A stretch of 64,000 nucleotides of DNA from NCBI GenBank assembly GCA_018714405.1, contig DVNM01000015.1:1-64000 (forward strand), given 5' to 3'. The translations under genes and the position numbers were made by a program. Below, piece after piece: positions 31,766-40,262 of the stretch (positions are counted from its first letter, which is position 1; each line of letters opens with the position of its first letter). The stretch is from Scybalenecus merdavium (lineage in GTDB: Bacteria; Bacillota; Clostridia; Oscillospirales; Acutalibacteraceae). The notes under the pieces were generated by a model. The model was not told where the DNA came from. It saw nothing but the letters and a program-made list of their open reading frames with translations, and made no database searches.

Positions 31766-31939
31766 TTGAATTTTTCTCTGCTCGACATTTTGGCGGGGAT
31801 CGCATCCATTCTTTCTGAAAACGGCATCAGCATTTCCGCCGTTTCCACCTACAACACCGATTACATTTTTACGAAGAAAGAAAATTACGAAAAAGCACTT
31901 GCCGTTTTGCATGAAGCCGGTTACGATGCAGCTGAATGA
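31766..31939 (+). pseudogene. C-terminal remnant of an ACT-domain protein
   Basis: The 57-residue open stretch reads N-F-S-L-L-D-I-L-A-G-I-A-S-I-L, then G-I-S-I-S-A-V-S-T-Y-N-T-D-Y-I, then A-L-A-V-L-H-E-A-G-Y. This is the second half of an ACT_7-type domain (ligand-binding, amino-acid sensing). It has no ribosome site or start of its own. It lies in the same frame as the NTF2-like gene, separated only by that gene's TGA and two codons. The N-terminal half of the ACT protein is absent, so this is most likely a deletion scar. Confidence 0.65.
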
Positions 31940-31945
31940 GATTTT

Positions 31946-32416
31946 ATGAAACAACTTGTTATAAAGCGCCTGGATGCGCAGGAACTGGGGCAGCTGAAAA
32001 AGCTGTTTGCTTATAAAGAACCGCAGGCCATGGTGCGTGAAAATGCGGCGCTTCTGGCGCAGGGGGCGATCGATATTTTTGCCCTCTTTCAGGGTCGGCG
32101 GCTTCTCGGTGAGCTGCGCGTAAAGTATAAAAGCGAAGATGTGCGCGAAGCGCAGCCGGGCAGGCGTGCTTATCTTTATGCGTTTCGCATCACGCCGCGC
32201 GCACAGGGCAAGGGGTATGGTACCTATCTTTTAGAATATGTGCTGCATTTTCTGCGTGACGCCGGCTACGCGGAATGTACGGTCGGTGTGGAAGCGGTCA
32301 ACGCCCGTGCGCGTCATATCTACAAAAAATGCGGATTTTGTGAAGAAATTGCGCAAAAAACAGAATCATACGAGGGCTGTGTCTACACCTATACGCTTTA
32401 TTTAAAACGTCTTTAA
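31946..32416 (+). CDS. GNAT-family N-acetyltransferase
   Basis: A 156-residue acetyltransferase. The acetyl-CoA motif A reads R-A-Q-G-K-G-Y-G-T-Y-L-L-E, preceded by the beta-4 strand A-Y-L-Y-A-F-R-I-T-P. The C-terminal motif B contains N-A-R-A-R-H-I-Y-K-K-C-G-F. The substrate is unknown. A hairpin (TTTGCCGG/CCGGCAAA at 32420-32443) without a good T-run lies between it and eutA, so some read-through into the eut genes is possible. Confidence 0.9.
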   Translation: MKQLVIKRLDAQELGQLKKLFAYKEPQAMVRENAALLAQGAIDIFALFQGRRLLGELRVKYKSEDVREAQPGRRAYLYAFRITPRAQGKGYGTYLLEYVLHFLRDAGYAECTVGVEAVNARARHIYKKCGFCEEIAQKTESYEGCVYTYTLYLKRL

Positions 32417-32468
32417 CTGTTTGCCGGTTGCGCAGCCGGCAAAACACGTTTACGGCCGGGAGGAAGCC

Positions 32469-33800
32469 ATGGAACAGGAAATACTGCTGAGCGCCGGCAT
32501 TGACATCGGCACCACGACCACGCACCTGATCATCAGCGAGATCGCTGTGGCACTGGAGCGCGGCTTTGGCGCGCCGCCGCAGGCAAAGATCGCCGGGAAA
32601 AAGATCCTTTACAAAAGCCCTGTCTATTTTACGCCGCTCGACGTTTCGGGGCAGATCGATGCAAAGGGCGTTGCCGCGATCATTGAAAAGGAGTACCGCA
32701 GGGCCGGCGTGCGAAAAGAGGATTTGAAAAGCGGCGCGGTGATCATTACGGGCGAGAGCGCCAAAAAGAAAAACGCCCGCCGCGTGTTGCAGGAAACAGC
32801 GCGCTTGTCGGGCGATTTTATCACGGCAAACGCAGGCGCCGCGCTCGAATCTTTCCTTTCCGGCAAGGGCGCTGCGGCCGATTTAAGAAGCCGCCAAAAC
32901 GGCCGGGTCACAGCCAATGTGGACATCGGCGGCGGCACCACGAATATTTCTGTTTTTCAAAGCGGCGAATTTGTAGACGACTGCTGTTTGAACATCGGCG
33001 GCCGCCTGGTGCGCTTTGAAAACGGCCGAATCATTGCGGCCGACTGTATACGCCCGCTTTGCGAGCGCCTGGATTTGACGGATAAACAGGCTCTGCAAAC
33101 GCTCTGCCGCCGCATGGCGGACTGTATCCTTTTTGCCGTGCAGGGCGAAAACGACAGGATTCCGCCTGCTCTTGTGACCAACCACCTGCTTTCCGGCCGC
33201 TTTGTGCCGCAGACCGTTACCTTTTCTGGCGGTGTGGCCGCTTGTATGACCGGACAGCATGATGCTTTTCAGTATAAAGATCTTGGCGTGCTTTTGGCCG
33301 GGGCGGTGCAAAGCGTGTTTGCTGCCTTTTCCGGCGAGGTCATACAGCCGCAGCCGGATTCCATTCGCGCCACCGTGATCGGCGCCGGCAATTTCCATAT
33401 GGAGGTTTCGGGCAGCACGATCTTTTACCAAAACATCTGTTTTCCGCTGAAAAATCTGGCGTGTGTGCGTGCTTTCGGCGAGGCCGGCGGTGCGCCCAGT
33501 GCGCTTTGTTTGCAGACGCAGAGTGCCCCGGGGTTTGCCGTGCTGGACAGTCTGGCACGCCAAATCGCGGCAGCCGGCAGTGATCTGCTTGCAGCCGGAC
33601 AGCCGCTTGTTATTTTGACTAAGCACGATTTTTCCAAGGCGCTCGGCTTCTGTTTAAAAAAATATCTGCCGCCCGGCGCTTCATTTTTGTGTGCTGACGG
33701 CATTGACTGTACAAAAGGCGATTATGTCGACATCGGCGCGCCGCTCGGCGGCGGTGTAGCTGTGCCGGTCGTTGTAAAAACGCTTGTATTCGGAGGGTGA
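32469..33800 (+). CDS. eutA: Ethanolamine ammonia-lyase reactivating factor
   Basis: A 443-residue actin-fold ATPase that removes damaged cobalamin from ethanolamine ammonia-lyase. The N-terminal phosphate loop G-I-D-I-G-T-T-T-T-H and a second loop V-D-I-G-G-G-T-T-N-I-S are the two nucleotide-binding signatures. The ATG at 32469 follows GGGAGG; an upstream in-frame start at 32421 lies inside the preceding hairpin. It is the first gene of eutABC, three bases before eutB. Confidence 0.95.
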   Translation: MEQEILLSAGIDIGTTTTHLIISEIAVALERGFGAPPQAKIAGKKILYKSPVYFTPLDVSGQIDAKGVAAIIEKEYRRAGVRKEDLKSGAVIITGESAKKKNARRVLQETARLSGDFITANAGAALESFLSGKGAAADLRSRQNGRVTANVDIGGGTTNISVFQSGEFVDDCCLNIGGRLVRFENGRIIAADCIRPLCERLDLTDKQALQTLCRRMADCILFAVQGENDRIPPALVTNHLLSGRFVPQTVTFSGGVAACMTGQHDAFQYKDLGVLLAGAVQSVFAAFSGEVIQPQPDSIRATVIGAGNFHMEVSGSTIFYQNICFPLKNLACVRAFGEAGGAPSALCLQTQSAPGFAVLDSLARQIAAAGSDLLAAGQPLVILTKHDFSKALGFCLKKYLPPGASFLCADGIDCTKGDYVDIGAPLGGGVAVPVVVKTLVFGG

Positions 33801-33803
33801 AGT

Positions 33804-35180
33804 ATGAACCTGAGCAAAACGCTTTTCGGCAAAGTGTACGACTTCCATTCGGTTAAGGAAGTGCTTGCCAAAGCCAATGAACAAAAAAGCGGCGACACGC
33901 TGGCCGGCATTGCGGCGCGCGACGCGAAGGAACGCGTGGCGGCCAAATATGTGCTGGCCGACCTGACAGTAGAAGAAGTCACGAACGAACCTGCCGTGCC
34001 GTATAAGGACGACAGCGTCACCCGCATCATTCTTGACGATCTTGACCGCACGCAGTACGACGCAATTAAAAATCTTACGATCGGTCAGCTTCGCGAAAAG
34101 ATCCTCGACAACCGCCTTTCGGGCGATCAGATCCTGACCATGGCCCGCGGCATGAGTTCGGAGGTCATTGCCGCGCTGGCAAAACTGATGGGCAATCTGG
34201 ATTTGATGTACGTTTCGCGCAAGCTGCATGTACGCGCGCACTGTAACACAACGATCGGGGAACCGGGCACGTTTGCCGTGCGTCTGCAGCCGAACCACCC
34301 GACCGACAATGTGCAGGGCGTGACCGCCTCGCTGCTGGAGGGCTTGTCTTACGGCGCAGGGGACGCTGTCATTGGGCTGAACCCCGCGATCGATACCCTC
34401 AAAAGCACCAGCGACATTTTAAATCTTTTCCACGATGTCAAGGAGCGCCTGCACATCCCGACGCAGACGTGCGTTTTATCGCACATCACCACGCAGCTGG
34501 CCGCGCTCAAATCCGGCGTGCCGATGGATCTTTGTTTTCAGTCGATCGCCGGGTCACAGGCGGCGCTCGCGTCGTTCGGCACAGATGTGGAGATGCTTAG
34601 TGAGGCAAACGACCTGATGCGCCGGTATTCCACCGCCGAGGGGCCGAACTACATGTATTTTGAAACGGGGCAGGGCAGCGAGCTTTCGTCCGGCGGCCAC
34701 AACGGCGCTGACCAGCTGGTTATGGAATCGCGCTGCTACGGACTGGCCCGGCATTTCCATCCGTTTCTGGTCAATACCGTTGTCGGGTTCATCGGGCCGG
34801 AATATATTTATGACACAAAAGAACTGATCCGCGCCGCGCTGGAGGACAACTTTTGCGGCCACATGCACGGTCTGCCAATGGGATGCGACATCTGCTACAC
34901 CAACCATATGAAGGCCGACCAGAACGATGCCGACAGCCTGCTCGTGATGCTGGCCTCTTCCGGCTGTCACTATGTGATGGGCATTCCGCAAAGTGACGAC
35001 GTGATGCTGATGTACCAGTCCACTTCCTACCACGACATTGCAGCCGTGCGTGAAATGCTTGGCCTTTCGCCGATCACACCGTTTCGCCGGTGGCTCGAAA
35101 GCTACGGCATTTGGGAAAACGGCCGTCTTGGCCGCAATGCCGGAAATGCGCGCGTATTTTTAGAGGGAGGTAAATTATGA
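33804..35180 (+). CDS. eutB: Ethanolamine ammonia-lyase large subunit
   Basis: A 458-residue TIM-barrel catalytic subunit that converts ethanolamine to acetaldehyde and ammonia with adenosylcobalamin. Characteristic segments are G-E-P-G-T-F-A-V-R-L-Q-P-N-H-P-T-D, GDAVIGLNPAIDT, YMYFETGQGSELSSGGHNG and G-L-P-M-G-C-D-I-C-Y-T-N-H. The start follows GGAGGG. Length and motifs are complete. Confidence 0.97.
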   Translation: MNLSKTLFGKVYDFHSVKEVLAKANEQKSGDTLAGIAARDAKERVAAKYVLADLTVEEVTNEPAVPYKDDSVTRIILDDLDRTQYDAIKNLTIGQLREKILDNRLSGDQILTMARGMSSEVIAALAKLMGNLDLMYVSRKLHVRAHCNTTIGEPGTFAVRLQPNHPTDNVQGVTASLLEGLSYGAGDAVIGLNPAIDTLKSTSDILNLFHDVKERLHIPTQTCVLSHITTQLAALKSGVPMDLCFQSIAGSQAALASFGTDVEMLSEANDLMRRYSTAEGPNYMYFETGQGSELSSGGHNGADQLVMESRCYGLARHFHPFLVNTVVGFIGPEYIYDTKELIRAALEDNFCGHMHGLPMGCDICYTNHMKADQNDADSLLVMLASSGCHYVMGIPQSDDVMLMYQSTSYHDIAAVREMLGLSPITPFRRWLESYGIWENGRLGRNAGNARVFLEGGKL

Positions 35181-35875
35181 AAGACGAGTTTGACCGCCTT
35201 TGCGCCGAAACACCGGCCCGGCTGCAGATCGGCCGCGCCGGCAGCCGCTATAAAACAAAAAGCTATCTGGATTTTCGCGCCGCCCATGCCGCGGCAAACG
35301 ACGCCGTGATGAGCGAGGTGCGCCGTGACACGCTCGAACGACTGGGCCTTTTTGAAGTGCAGACCATGTGTAAGGATAAATATGAAATGCTGACCCGCCC
35401 GGACCTTGGCCGGCTGTTTTCAGAGGAAACCAAGGCGTTTTTAAAACAAAACGCCGCTTTGGGCGCCGATGTGCAGATCTACTGCGGCGACGGCCTTTCC
35501 GCTCCGTCCATCGCAGCCAACGTGCCCGACCTTTTGCCCATGATCACCCTGGCGCTGGAGCAGGAGGGGATCACGGTCGGCAAACCGTTTTTTGTGCGCT
35601 ACTGCCGCGTCAACACGGCGCGCCAGATCGGCCCGCTGCTCTCGGCCAAAGTCGTCTGCGTGCTGATCGGGGAGCGCCCCGGCCTTTTGACCGATGAAAG
35701 CATGAGCGCTTACATCGCCTACAAGCCGCACCCGGACATGAGCGAGTCGGATTACACCGTGGTCTCCAACATCAGCCGCTTCGGCATGCCGCCGGTCGAG
35801 GCCGGCGCTTACATTGGCGATATCATTCGGAAAATGCTCTCCCAAAAATGCGGTGGCCTGCAGCTGAAGCTGTAA
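35177..35875 (+). CDS. eutC: Ethanolamine ammonia-lyase small subunit
   Basis: A 232-residue subunit that supplies part of the cobalamin site. Typical segments are T-P-A-R-L-Q-I-G-R-A-G-x-R, L-D-F-R-A-A-H-A-A-A-N-D-A-V, CGDGLSAPSI and V-V-C-V-L-I-G-E-R-P-G-L. Its ATG overlaps the eutB stop by four bases. No eutS, eutP, eutV/W, eutH or shell-protein genes follow; the next gene is unrelated and AT-rich. Confidence 0.96.
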   Translation: MKDEFDRLCAETPARLQIGRAGSRYKTKSYLDFRAAHAAANDAVMSEVRRDTLERLGLFEVQTMCKDKYEMLTRPDLGRLFSEETKAFLKQNAALGADVQIYCGDGLSAPSIAANVPDLLPMITLALEQEGITVGKPFFVRYCRVNTARQIGPLLSAKVVCVLIGERPGLLTDESMSAYIAYKPHPDMSESDYTVVSNISRFGMPPVEAGAYIGDIIRKMLSQKCGGLQLKL

Positions 35876-35982
35876 GAGGATATTTATTTTAGATGCTGTT
35901 TTTCATTTTGTACAAACATTTATAGTTATTAACAATTTATTGATTACTAAAGTTAATGTTGTTTCTGCAGGAGAATGATGTT

Positions 35983-36597
35983 ATGGATAATAGTTTTTTT
36001 GAAGAATTAAATCAAAACTGTAAGCCAAGAAATGAAATTGATAGAGAAAATGAAGAACGTATTACAAACGAACGTGAAAGAAATATACAAGAGGCACATA
36101 AGGCGTTGCAGAAATATCATGAACTTATGTCATCTTTTATAAAAATGTTTAAAGAAGGGGCAATTACCGCTGTTTCTGCTGGAAAATATGTAGAAACCAA
36201 TGGTAAAAAAATATTAAAAGGTCATATTGTTTTAATTTTTCAAAAGAGTGAATATTTAGATCAATATTATTGGGATTTGTCATTGGGCTACTCATTTTAT
36301 ATTCCTATTATTAAAAAGAATAAAATGCTAGGAACGAAAACAGAGTGGAAAGATGATTATAAATATAGCTCTCATTTATCGATGTATGAGAATATACCTG
36401 ATACAGTTTCTTCAAACTGCTATCATGGCCCTCACTATAATTCAGTTCTTAAATTAAATTGTGATATGATTTTGAATGACAGAACTTTTCTTGATAATTT
36501 AAAAGAATTGGTACCGACTATCAAATTTGGTAAAACAAAAAGGAAATTTCATGGGTATGGATATAGTGATATAAAAGAATTTAGTTTTACTTTTTAA
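35983..36597 (+). CDS. Unknown AT-rich 204-residue protein
   Basis: The ATG at 35983 has AGGAGA eight bases upstream and is preferred over an earlier in-frame ATG at 35956. The first 70 residues are strongly charged, with many Asn, Glu and Arg residues (E-N-E-E-R-I-T-N-E-R-E-R), and are probably a helical or coiled segment. The rest is a mixed alpha/beta domain with several aromatic clusters (Y-Y-W-D, Y-S-F-Y-I-P-I-I, S-N-C-Y-H-G-P-H-Y). No family is recognised and no export signal is seen. Codon usage is strikingly AT-rich compared with the eut genes before it and hisC after it, which points to recent transfer. Confidence 0.7.
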   Translation: MDNSFFEELNQNCKPRNEIDRENEERITNERERNIQEAHKALQKYHELMSSFIKMFKEGAITAVSAGKYVETNGKKILKGHIVLIFQKSEYLDQYYWDLSLGYSFYIPIIKKNKMLGTKTEWKDDYKYSSHLSMYENIPDTVSSNCYHGPHYNSVLKLNCDMILNDRTFLDNLKELVPTIKFGKTKRKFHGYGYSDIKEFSFTF

Positions 36598-36646
36598 CTT
36601 ACCATGGGATTGTCATTTTATATTTTTGTTTTTTGAATATGTCTTA

Positions 36647-36693
36647 AATAATAAAAACGAGTGGTTTAGTAGCAACCACTCGTTTTTATTATT
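36647..36693. terminator. Long bidirectional terminator between the AT-rich orphan and hisC
   Basis: A 20-base stem (36647-36666 with 36674-36693) with a seven-base loop has A-rich and T-rich arms. It serves both converging genes. Confidence 0.9.
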
Positions 36694-36720
36694 CAGCGTA
36701 TGTCGCCATAATGAGATTTT

Positions 36721-37788
36721 TCATGAATTTAATTTTACGAATGTGCGGATGCTGTCAAGCAACGCCTGCATTTCCTCATCCGTGCCGACCGTGATGCGCA
36801 CATGGTTATCAATGCGCGGCAGGTCAAAGTAGCGTATGAACACCTTTTTTTCTTTCAGGTATTCAAACATGGCTTTCATATCGGAATCGTCTTTTGTTAC
36901 AAATAAAAAGTTTGTGCCGGAGTCAGCCACGGTAAAACCGAGCGCGCGCAGCGCGGCGGCCGTCTTTTCGCGCGTGGCCTTTACCTTGGCAACGGTTTCG
37001 TAAAAATAGTCTTTGTCTGCAATGCTTGCCGCTCCGGCCAGCATCGAAACGCTGTTTACACAGTAGCTGTTGTAACTGTTTTTTACGGCCTCTAAAATAG
37101 CGATCAGTTCCGGGTCTGCAACGGCAAAACCAATGCGCAGTCCGGCCAGCGAGCGCGATTTGGAAAAGGTGCCGGTCACGACCAGGTTGTCAAATTCGCG
37201 GGTGAGCTCCACGGCGGAGTATTCGGAAAAATCGGCGTATGCTTCGTCTACCATGACCACGGCGTCTGTGTTTTGTGTAAGGATCCGGCGCACAAAAGCT
37301 TCGCCTTCGCCGATCGAGGTCGGCGCGTTCGGGTTGGCAATGACTATGCCGCCGCTGGCGCCGCTGTAATCCTGCGGGTCTATACGGAAATTTTCATCCA
37401 GCGGTACGGTCTTGTAGGGGATTTGAAAAAGATCGCACCAAACCGGGTAAAAGCTGTAAGTGATGTCCGGGAATAAAATGGGCTTTTCACTGCAGAAAAA
37501 CGCCTGAAATGCCAGGGCGATCACATCGTCTGACCCGTTGGCCACAAAAACGTTTTCTGCCTTTACGCCGTAAAATGCGGCAATGGCTTCTTTCAGCACG
37601 CCGGCGCCGGAATCCGGGTAAAGGCGCAGTGTGTCGGGTGCAAAGTTTTTCAGCACCGCGGCCGCCTGCGGCGACGGGGGGTAGGGGTTTTCGTTTGCGT
37701 TCAGTTTAATAATGCCGCTTTCCTTGCTCTGCTCGCCCGGCACATAGGGCGTGATCTTGCGGAGCTTTTCTTTTAATGCTTCGGTCAT
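36721..37788 (-). CDS. hisC: Histidinol-phosphate aminotransferase
   Basis: A 355-residue PLP-dependent class I/II aminotransferase that acts late in histidine synthesis. Motifs: K-L-N-A-N-E-N-P-Y-P-P-S near the start, PLP-site G-S-D-D-V-I, V-D-E-A-Y-A-D-F and the Schiff-base Lys in T-F-S-K-S-R-S-L-A-G-L-R. The ATG at 37788 is chosen because GAGGG lies six bases upstream but would abut the alternative ATG at 37794. It stands alone, well away from hisHF at 54 kb, so the his genes are scattered. Confidence 0.93.
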   Translation of the reverse strand: MTEALKEKLRKITPYVPGEQSKESGIIKLNANENPYPPSPQAAAVLKNFAPDTLRLYPDSGAGVLKEAIAAFYGVKAENVFVANGSDDVIALAFQAFFCSEKPILFPDITYSFYPVWCDLFQIPYKTVPLDENFRIDPQDYSGASGGIVIANPNAPTSIGEGEAFVRRILTQNTDAVVMVDEAYADFSEYSAVELTREFDNLVVTGTFSKSRSLAGLRIGFAVADPELIAILEAVKNSYNSYCVNSVSMLAGAASIADKDYFYETVAKVKATREKTAAALRALGFTVADSGTNFLFVTKDDSDMKAMFEYLKEKKVFIRYFDLPRIDNHVRITVGTDEEMQALLDSIRTFVKLNS

Positions 37789-37882
37789 ATACATCCCTCA
37801 ATTCGGTTTTCTATTTTACCACAGTCTGCCTGTCCGGTCAAATCATTGCAGTCCTTTTTTTGACGCAGTGCCGATTTTTTTG

Positions 37883-37911
37883 TTGTGCGCGGCAGGCGGG
37901 TGTGTTACACT
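37883..37911 (+). promoter_or_regulatory. Promoter of rmuC
   Basis: TTGTGC (37883-37888), a 17-base spacer and TACACT (37906-37911), about 20 bases before the ATG with its AGGAGG site. Confidence 0.65.
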
Positions 37912-37930
37912 TTTTACAGGAGGTCTGTTT

Positions 37931-39151
37931 ATGGATTATGTTATTTTAGCGCTTTTGGTGCTTGTGGCCGTTTTGGCGGTGTTAAATCTGGTCAAAAAGC
38001 CAAAGGAAAAAAGGGATGAGCGCCTGGATATGCTCAACAGCAACATCCACACGCTTTCGCAAAATGTAAACGACAAGCTGGTTGAGGTCACACGCACCAG
38101 CTACGAAAACAGCGAAAAGCTCACGCGCGTCATCGGCGATAAGCTGGATGTCATCCGTGTGGCCAATGCCCAGCAGAGCGACGCCGTGACCAAAAAGGTC
38201 AACGACGCGGTGCAGTCCCTGCAGCAAAGCAATGAAAAAAAGCTGGACGAAATGCGCAAAACGGTAGATGAAAAGCTGACCGAAACGCTCAATTCGCGCA
38301 TCAGCGCCAGCTTTAAGACCGTGTCGGAACAGCTGGAAAATGTGTATAAATCGCTCGGCGAAATGCAAAAGCTTTCGAGCGGCGTGACCGACAATGTAAA
38401 AGACCTTTCGCGTATTTTGACCAATGTCAAGGCGCGCGGCACCTGGGCGGAGGTGCAGCTTGAAAATATTTTGAACGAGACGATCCCGCAGATGTTTGAC
38501 AAAAATGTGCGCACAAACCCCAGGTACAACGGCATGGTCGAGTTTGCTGTGCGCATTCCGGATGCCGACGGCAACGGCGTGACCTACCTGCCGATCGACT
38601 CCAAGTTCCCTATGGAGGATTATGCGCGTCTGTCCGCCGCGGCACAGAGCGGCGATCTGGCTGCGCTGGAAGCGGCGAAAAAAGCGCTGGAAAACCGTGT
38701 AAAGGACGAGGCAAAGCTGGTGCGCCAGTACATTGCGCCGCCGCACACCACGCCGTTTGCCATTTTGTATTTGGCTACGGAGGGGCTTTATGCCGAAATC
38801 ATGTCTTCCCAAAACGGCGTGGCCGAAAAGCTGCAGGCGCAGGGCATCATGCTGGCCGGGCCGTCCACCGTTACGGCGCTTTTGAATTCGCTGGCCATGG
38901 GCTTTCGCACGATCGCCATTAATCAAAAAGCAAACGAGGTGTGGAAGGTGCTCGGCGCTGCCAAAACGCAGTATGCGAAATTCGGCGATTTGATCGCCAA
39001 AGCGCGCAGAAAGGTGGACGAAGCCGGCCGCGTGCTGGAGGATGCCGACAAGCGCAACAGCATTATTCAGAAGAATTTGAAAAATGTGGAAACGCTGGAA
39101 CCGGGCGAAAGCAATTCTGTTTTGGGTATTGAAGACGGTGCAGATTTGTGA
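37931..39151 (+). CDS. rmuC: RmuC-family DNA recombination protein
   Basis: A 406-residue protein. A membrane helix (residues 3-21) is followed by a long coiled coil (about 35-160, with S-Q-N-V-N-D-K-L and Q-L-E-N-V-Y-K-S-L-G-E-M). The RmuC nuclease-like core follows, with G-T-W-A-E-V-Q-L-E-N-I-L and L-P-I-D-S-K-F-P-M-E-D-Y-A. RmuC limits some inversion events and is predicted to act on DNA near the membrane. AGGAGG precedes the start at 37931. Confidence 0.93.
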   Translation: MDYVILALLVLVAVLAVLNLVKKPKEKRDERLDMLNSNIHTLSQNVNDKLVEVTRTSYENSEKLTRVIGDKLDVIRVANAQQSDAVTKKVNDAVQSLQQSNEKKLDEMRKTVDEKLTETLNSRISASFKTVSEQLENVYKSLGEMQKLSSGVTDNVKDLSRILTNVKARGTWAEVQLENILNETIPQMFDKNVRTNPRYNGMVEFAVRIPDADGNGVTYLPIDSKFPMEDYARLSAAAQSGDLAALEAAKKALENRVKDEAKLVRQYIAPPHTTPFAILYLATEGLYAEIMSSQNGVAEKLQAQGIMLAGPSTVTALLNSLAMGFRTIAINQKANEVWKVLGAAKTQYAKFGDLIAKARRKVDEAGRVLEDADKRNSIIQKNLKNVETLEPGESNSVLGIEDGADL

Positions 39152-39196
39152 TATTATGTACTAAACTTTACATAATTTTTACATAAGGAGGGCGTT

Positions 39197-39880
39197 ATGT
39201 TACCTTTGCTCACACTGGACGCCGGCACCTGGCTCGACCAAACGTTCCACGGTTTCGACTACGCGATCTTTGAATTTTTCCATTCCATCCAAAGCGGGTT
39301 TATGACCGCGCTGGCCAATTTTTTCACCTTTTTCGGCGACGAAATGTTTGTGATCCCGGTGCTGGTCATCGGCATCATTCTGTGTTTTTTCAAAAAAACG
39401 CGCAAGTACGGTTTTGCCATTTTTATTTCTATCATCATCGGCACGCTGATCACCAACGTTGTGCTTAAACCGCTTGTGTTCCGTGCACGGCCGTACATAA
39501 CCATGGCGGACGATCCGTTTTTCACCTGGTACCAGAATGTCGGCGGTCTGACCGAAAGCGACCGCAGCTTCCCGAGCGGGCACACCACCGGCGCGTTTGA
39601 AATTGCGATCTCCCTGGCGCTTTGCCTGAAGAGCGACGGTAAAAAGGCTTGGAGTATTTTGCCGGTCGTAGTGGCTGTGATGACCGGCCTGTCGCGCATT
39701 TACCTGATGGTGCATTACCCGACCGACGTTATCGGCGGCGTTATTGCCGGCCTGGTTGCCGGCGTGCTCGGTTATTTCATTGCCAAAGCGATTATGAAGA
39801 GCCTGGAAAAGGGCAGCAATAAGCTGGCACGCGGTCTGAACGATCTGGACGCGGCACAGCTTTTGCGAAAAAAGCAGTAA
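39197..39880 (+). CDS. PAP2-family membrane phosphatase
   Basis: A 227-residue, six-helix membrane protein with the three phosphatase motifs: K-P-L-V-F-R-A-R-P (C1), P-S-G-H-T-T (C2) and S-R-I-Y-L-M-V-H-Y-P-T-D (C3). Family members dephosphorylate undecaprenyl pyrophosphate, phosphatidate or similar lipids; the substrate is not clear. An AAGGAGG site precedes the ATG. A terminator-type hairpin lies six bases after the stop. Confidence 0.92.
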   Translation: MLPLLTLDAGTWLDQTFHGFDYAIFEFFHSIQSGFMTALANFFTFFGDEMFVIPVLVIGIILCFFKKTRKYGFAIFISIIIGTLITNVVLKPLVFRARPYITMADDPFFTWYQNVGGLTESDRSFPSGHTTGAFEIAISLALCLKSDGKKAWSILPVVVAVMTGLSRIYLMVHYPTDVIGGVIAGLVAGVLGYFIAKAIMKSLEKGSNKLARGLNDLDAAQLLRKKQ

Positions 39881-39885
39881 AGTAA

Positions 39886-39911
39886 AAACAGCAGGCGGTT
39901 GCCTGCTGTTT
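39886..39911. terminator. Terminator-type hairpin, copy 1
   Basis: Stem AAACAGCAGGC/GCCTGCTGTTT with loop GGTT, directly after the PAP2 gene stop. An identical copy lies 312 bases downstream. Confidence 0.65.
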
Positions 39912-40052
39912 CAGCGTGTCAAAAAAGGTGTAATGGCAGCAAATCATACGGCCTGACGCGCTGAGAGACTGCCAAAAAGGCGAGCTGAATTTTGTATTTT
40001 GCGAGGCGGTGCCGTACAACGGTACTGCCCCTGAGCAAAAGACAAAAAGCGC

Positions 40053-40078
40053 AAAAACCGCACAGTTGTGCGGTTTTT
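40053..40078. terminator. Bidirectional terminator hairpin
   Basis: AAAAACCGCAC pairs with GTGCGGTTTTT around AGTT, with A-run and T-run arms. Confidence 0.65.
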
Positions 40079-40197
40079 CTGCTTTCTGTATCGTTTTTTT
40101 ATACTACAATGGTTTTACAATGTATTTCATAGCCGGAAAGTGATTCTTTTATCCTGTGCTTTATGATGCGCGGTCCGGCCGGCTTTTTCGACAGTCA

Positions 40198-40230
40198 AAA
40201 ACAGCAGGCGGTTGCCTGCTGTTTTTTTAT
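40198..40230. terminator. Terminator-type hairpin, copy 2, near the hpf end
   Basis: Identical stem-loop to 39886-39911, here with a longer T-run on the plus strand and an A-run on the other side. Confidence 0.7.
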
Positions 40231-40262
40231 GACGCCGGTGCTGGCGTGTACTTTTAGTTGTC

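Larger units (their letters stand above)
39881..40262. other. Intergenic region with three terminator-like hairpins and a duplicated hairpin sequence
   Basis: No gene is seen. The same 26-base hairpin (arm AAACAGCAGGC, loop GGTT) occurs exactly at 39886-39911 and 40198-40223. Another perfect hairpin with arms AAAAACCGCAC/GTGCGGTTTTT lies at 40053-40078. A weaker inverted repeat, GGTGCCGT/ACGGTACTGCC, lies near 40008-40029. The region separates the convergent PAP2 and hpf genes. Confidence 0.7.

Noticed and set aside
39792..40019. 75-residue minus-strand frame between the PAP2 and hpf genes
   Set aside because: It crosses a terminator hairpin, is rich in Cys, Phe and Thr without pattern, and overlaps the PAP2 gene end.
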